Assembly: GCA_028701645.1 (NCBI GenBank) | Contig: JAQVQI010000003.1 | Span: 1-29,147, forward strand | Length of the DNA: 29,147 nucleotides | Source of the DNA: Candidatus Shapirobacteria bacterium | Lineage (GTDB): Bacteria; Patescibacteriota; Microgenomatia; UBA12405 | Direction of reading: 5' to 3' | Shown: piece after piece, positions 28,498-29,147 of the stretch | How positions within the stretch are numbered: position 1 is the stretch's first letter | Layout: the number at the start of each line of letters is the position of its first letter | Position numbers and translations under genes: made by a program | Notes under the pieces: generated by a model | Databases searched by the model: none | Told to the model about the DNA's origin: nothing | The model's input: only the letters and a program-made list of their open reading frames with translations

Positions 28498-29147
28498 ATG
28501 AAACATTTTTTAACTAATTTTTTTATCGCACTAGCAATTACTGCTACTCCGTTAATAATCCTTTTAGCTCCATTAGTCCTAAATTACAACAAAAGCGGTA
28601 ATAATACTTTTGTCGTCGACAAAGATTATTCCCATCTATCTCGGTCAGAAATTATCAATCGTCTTAATCAAGATTTTATAATTCCTCAAAAAATTAATTT
28701 ACAATTTGATACTCAAGTTTTTTATTTAAACACTGCCTCTATTTCTGCCTCAATAAACACCGACAAAACCGCTGGTTCACTTTTGTATCGCCGTCTCGAT
28801 GAGGGAATTTTTAAATATATTAAATATTTTTTCAATCCCAAGAAATTTAGTCTAAAAATCGATTATGACGACAAACAACTAAATGAAGTAGTTGAAGCTA
28901 TTACTAGTCAAATTGAAAAACCATTCGTTCCCACTGAGCTTGTTCTTAAAAATAAAAACATTACAGTTTCTCCGGGCGTCTCTGGGTTATTTGTTAACCA
29001 AGAATTAATCAAAAAAACAGTTGTAAACAATTTAGAATTCGCCAAGTTTAATGACTCAATTCTAATTGAGACTAAAGTTGTCGGTGAAATTCCGAATTCC
29101 ACTCAAGTTGAACAAACCATCGATAGGGCCAAAAAAATAATTGATAA
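28498..29147 (+). CDS. PG_binding_4/VanW-type exported protein (3' end outside window)
   Basis: Open frame of 216 codons without a stop to the window edge. The N-terminus is a signal or anchor helix (FLTNFFIALAITATPLIILL). A region with the look of the putative peptidoglycan-binding domain PF12229 follows (YSHLSRSEIINRLNQDF, then FNPKKFSLKIDYDDKQLNEVVEAITSQIEKP, VSPGVSGLFVNQELIKKTVV). This domain usually precedes a VanW or L,D-transpeptidase (YkuD) domain, which would lie beyond the window. The ATG follows the RNase H stop by 1 nt, indicating one operon. The domain call is by pattern only. Confidence 0.65.
   Translation, partial: MKHFLTNFFIALAITATPLIILLAPLVLNYNKSGNNTFVVDKDYSHLSRSEIINRLNQDFIIPQKINLQFDTQVFYLNTASISASINTDKTAGSLLYRRLDEGIFKYIKYFFNPKKFSLKIDYDDKQLNEVVEAITSQIEKPFVPTELVLKNKNITVSPGVSGLFVNQELIKKTVVNNLEFAKFNDSILIETKVVGEIPNSTQVEQTIDRAKKIID

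Overview
This AT-rich, gene-dense window looks like the chromosome of a Candidate Phyla Radiation (Patescibacteria) bacterium, most probably in or near the Microgenomates (OP11) group. That placement is an inference from a divergent 16S rRNA with a long helix-6/V1 extension and several mismatches to universal primer sites, very short or overlapping intergenic distances, PEGA/SH3 and SpoIID surface proteins, VirB2/TrbC-like two-helix membrane proteins, archaeal-looking variants of bacterial genes, and palindromic repeats that enter coding sequence. TGA appears only as a stop, so the genetic code is standard.

Layout. 1-4642: cell envelope (membrane glycosyltransferase, small membrane protein, WecA/TagO-like phosphoglycosyl transferase, PEGA/SH3 lipoprotein, CapA-like protein). 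4635-8454, minus strand: central carbon block rpiB-pgk-gap-rpe-LOG. 8492-12485: YgjP-like metallopeptidase, exonuclease III, SIMPL protein, tRNA-Tyr, a small unknown protein and recF. 12486-14430: a solitary 16S rRNA gene with a long processing stem and its own terminator; no 23S or 5S follows. 14516-16338: an 11-codon leader ORF coupled to uppS, then two pilin-like membrane proteins on the minus strand. 16372-21804: SpoIID-like wall protein, a pyroglutamyl-peptidase-like protein interrupted by repeats, a PH-domain membrane protein, a tiny membrane protein and a PP2C-like/beta-propeller protein. 21992-23438: trans-translation locus (smpB, CarD-like regulator, tmRNA on the opposite strand). 23625-29147: ComF, SPFH protein, archaeal-type triosephosphate isomerase, membrane-anchored solute-binding protein, ZIP transporter, RNase H and a truncated PG_binding_4/VanW-type protein.

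Two translation-level features stand out. The tRNA-Tyr has a C1-G72 pair and a short variable loop, which are archaeal rather than bacterial traits. The tmRNA lacks the G3-U70 alanine determinant and A73; its acceptor end (GGAGATG/CATCTCC, G73) looks like that of a serine tRNA.

About twenty genes have a -10-like hexamer, often with an upstream TGn, ending only 5-9 nt before the start codon. Leaderless mRNA is therefore probably the default for first genes, while internal or long-leader genes keep Shine-Dalgarno sites (19714, 22508). This pattern was used to choose several start codons.
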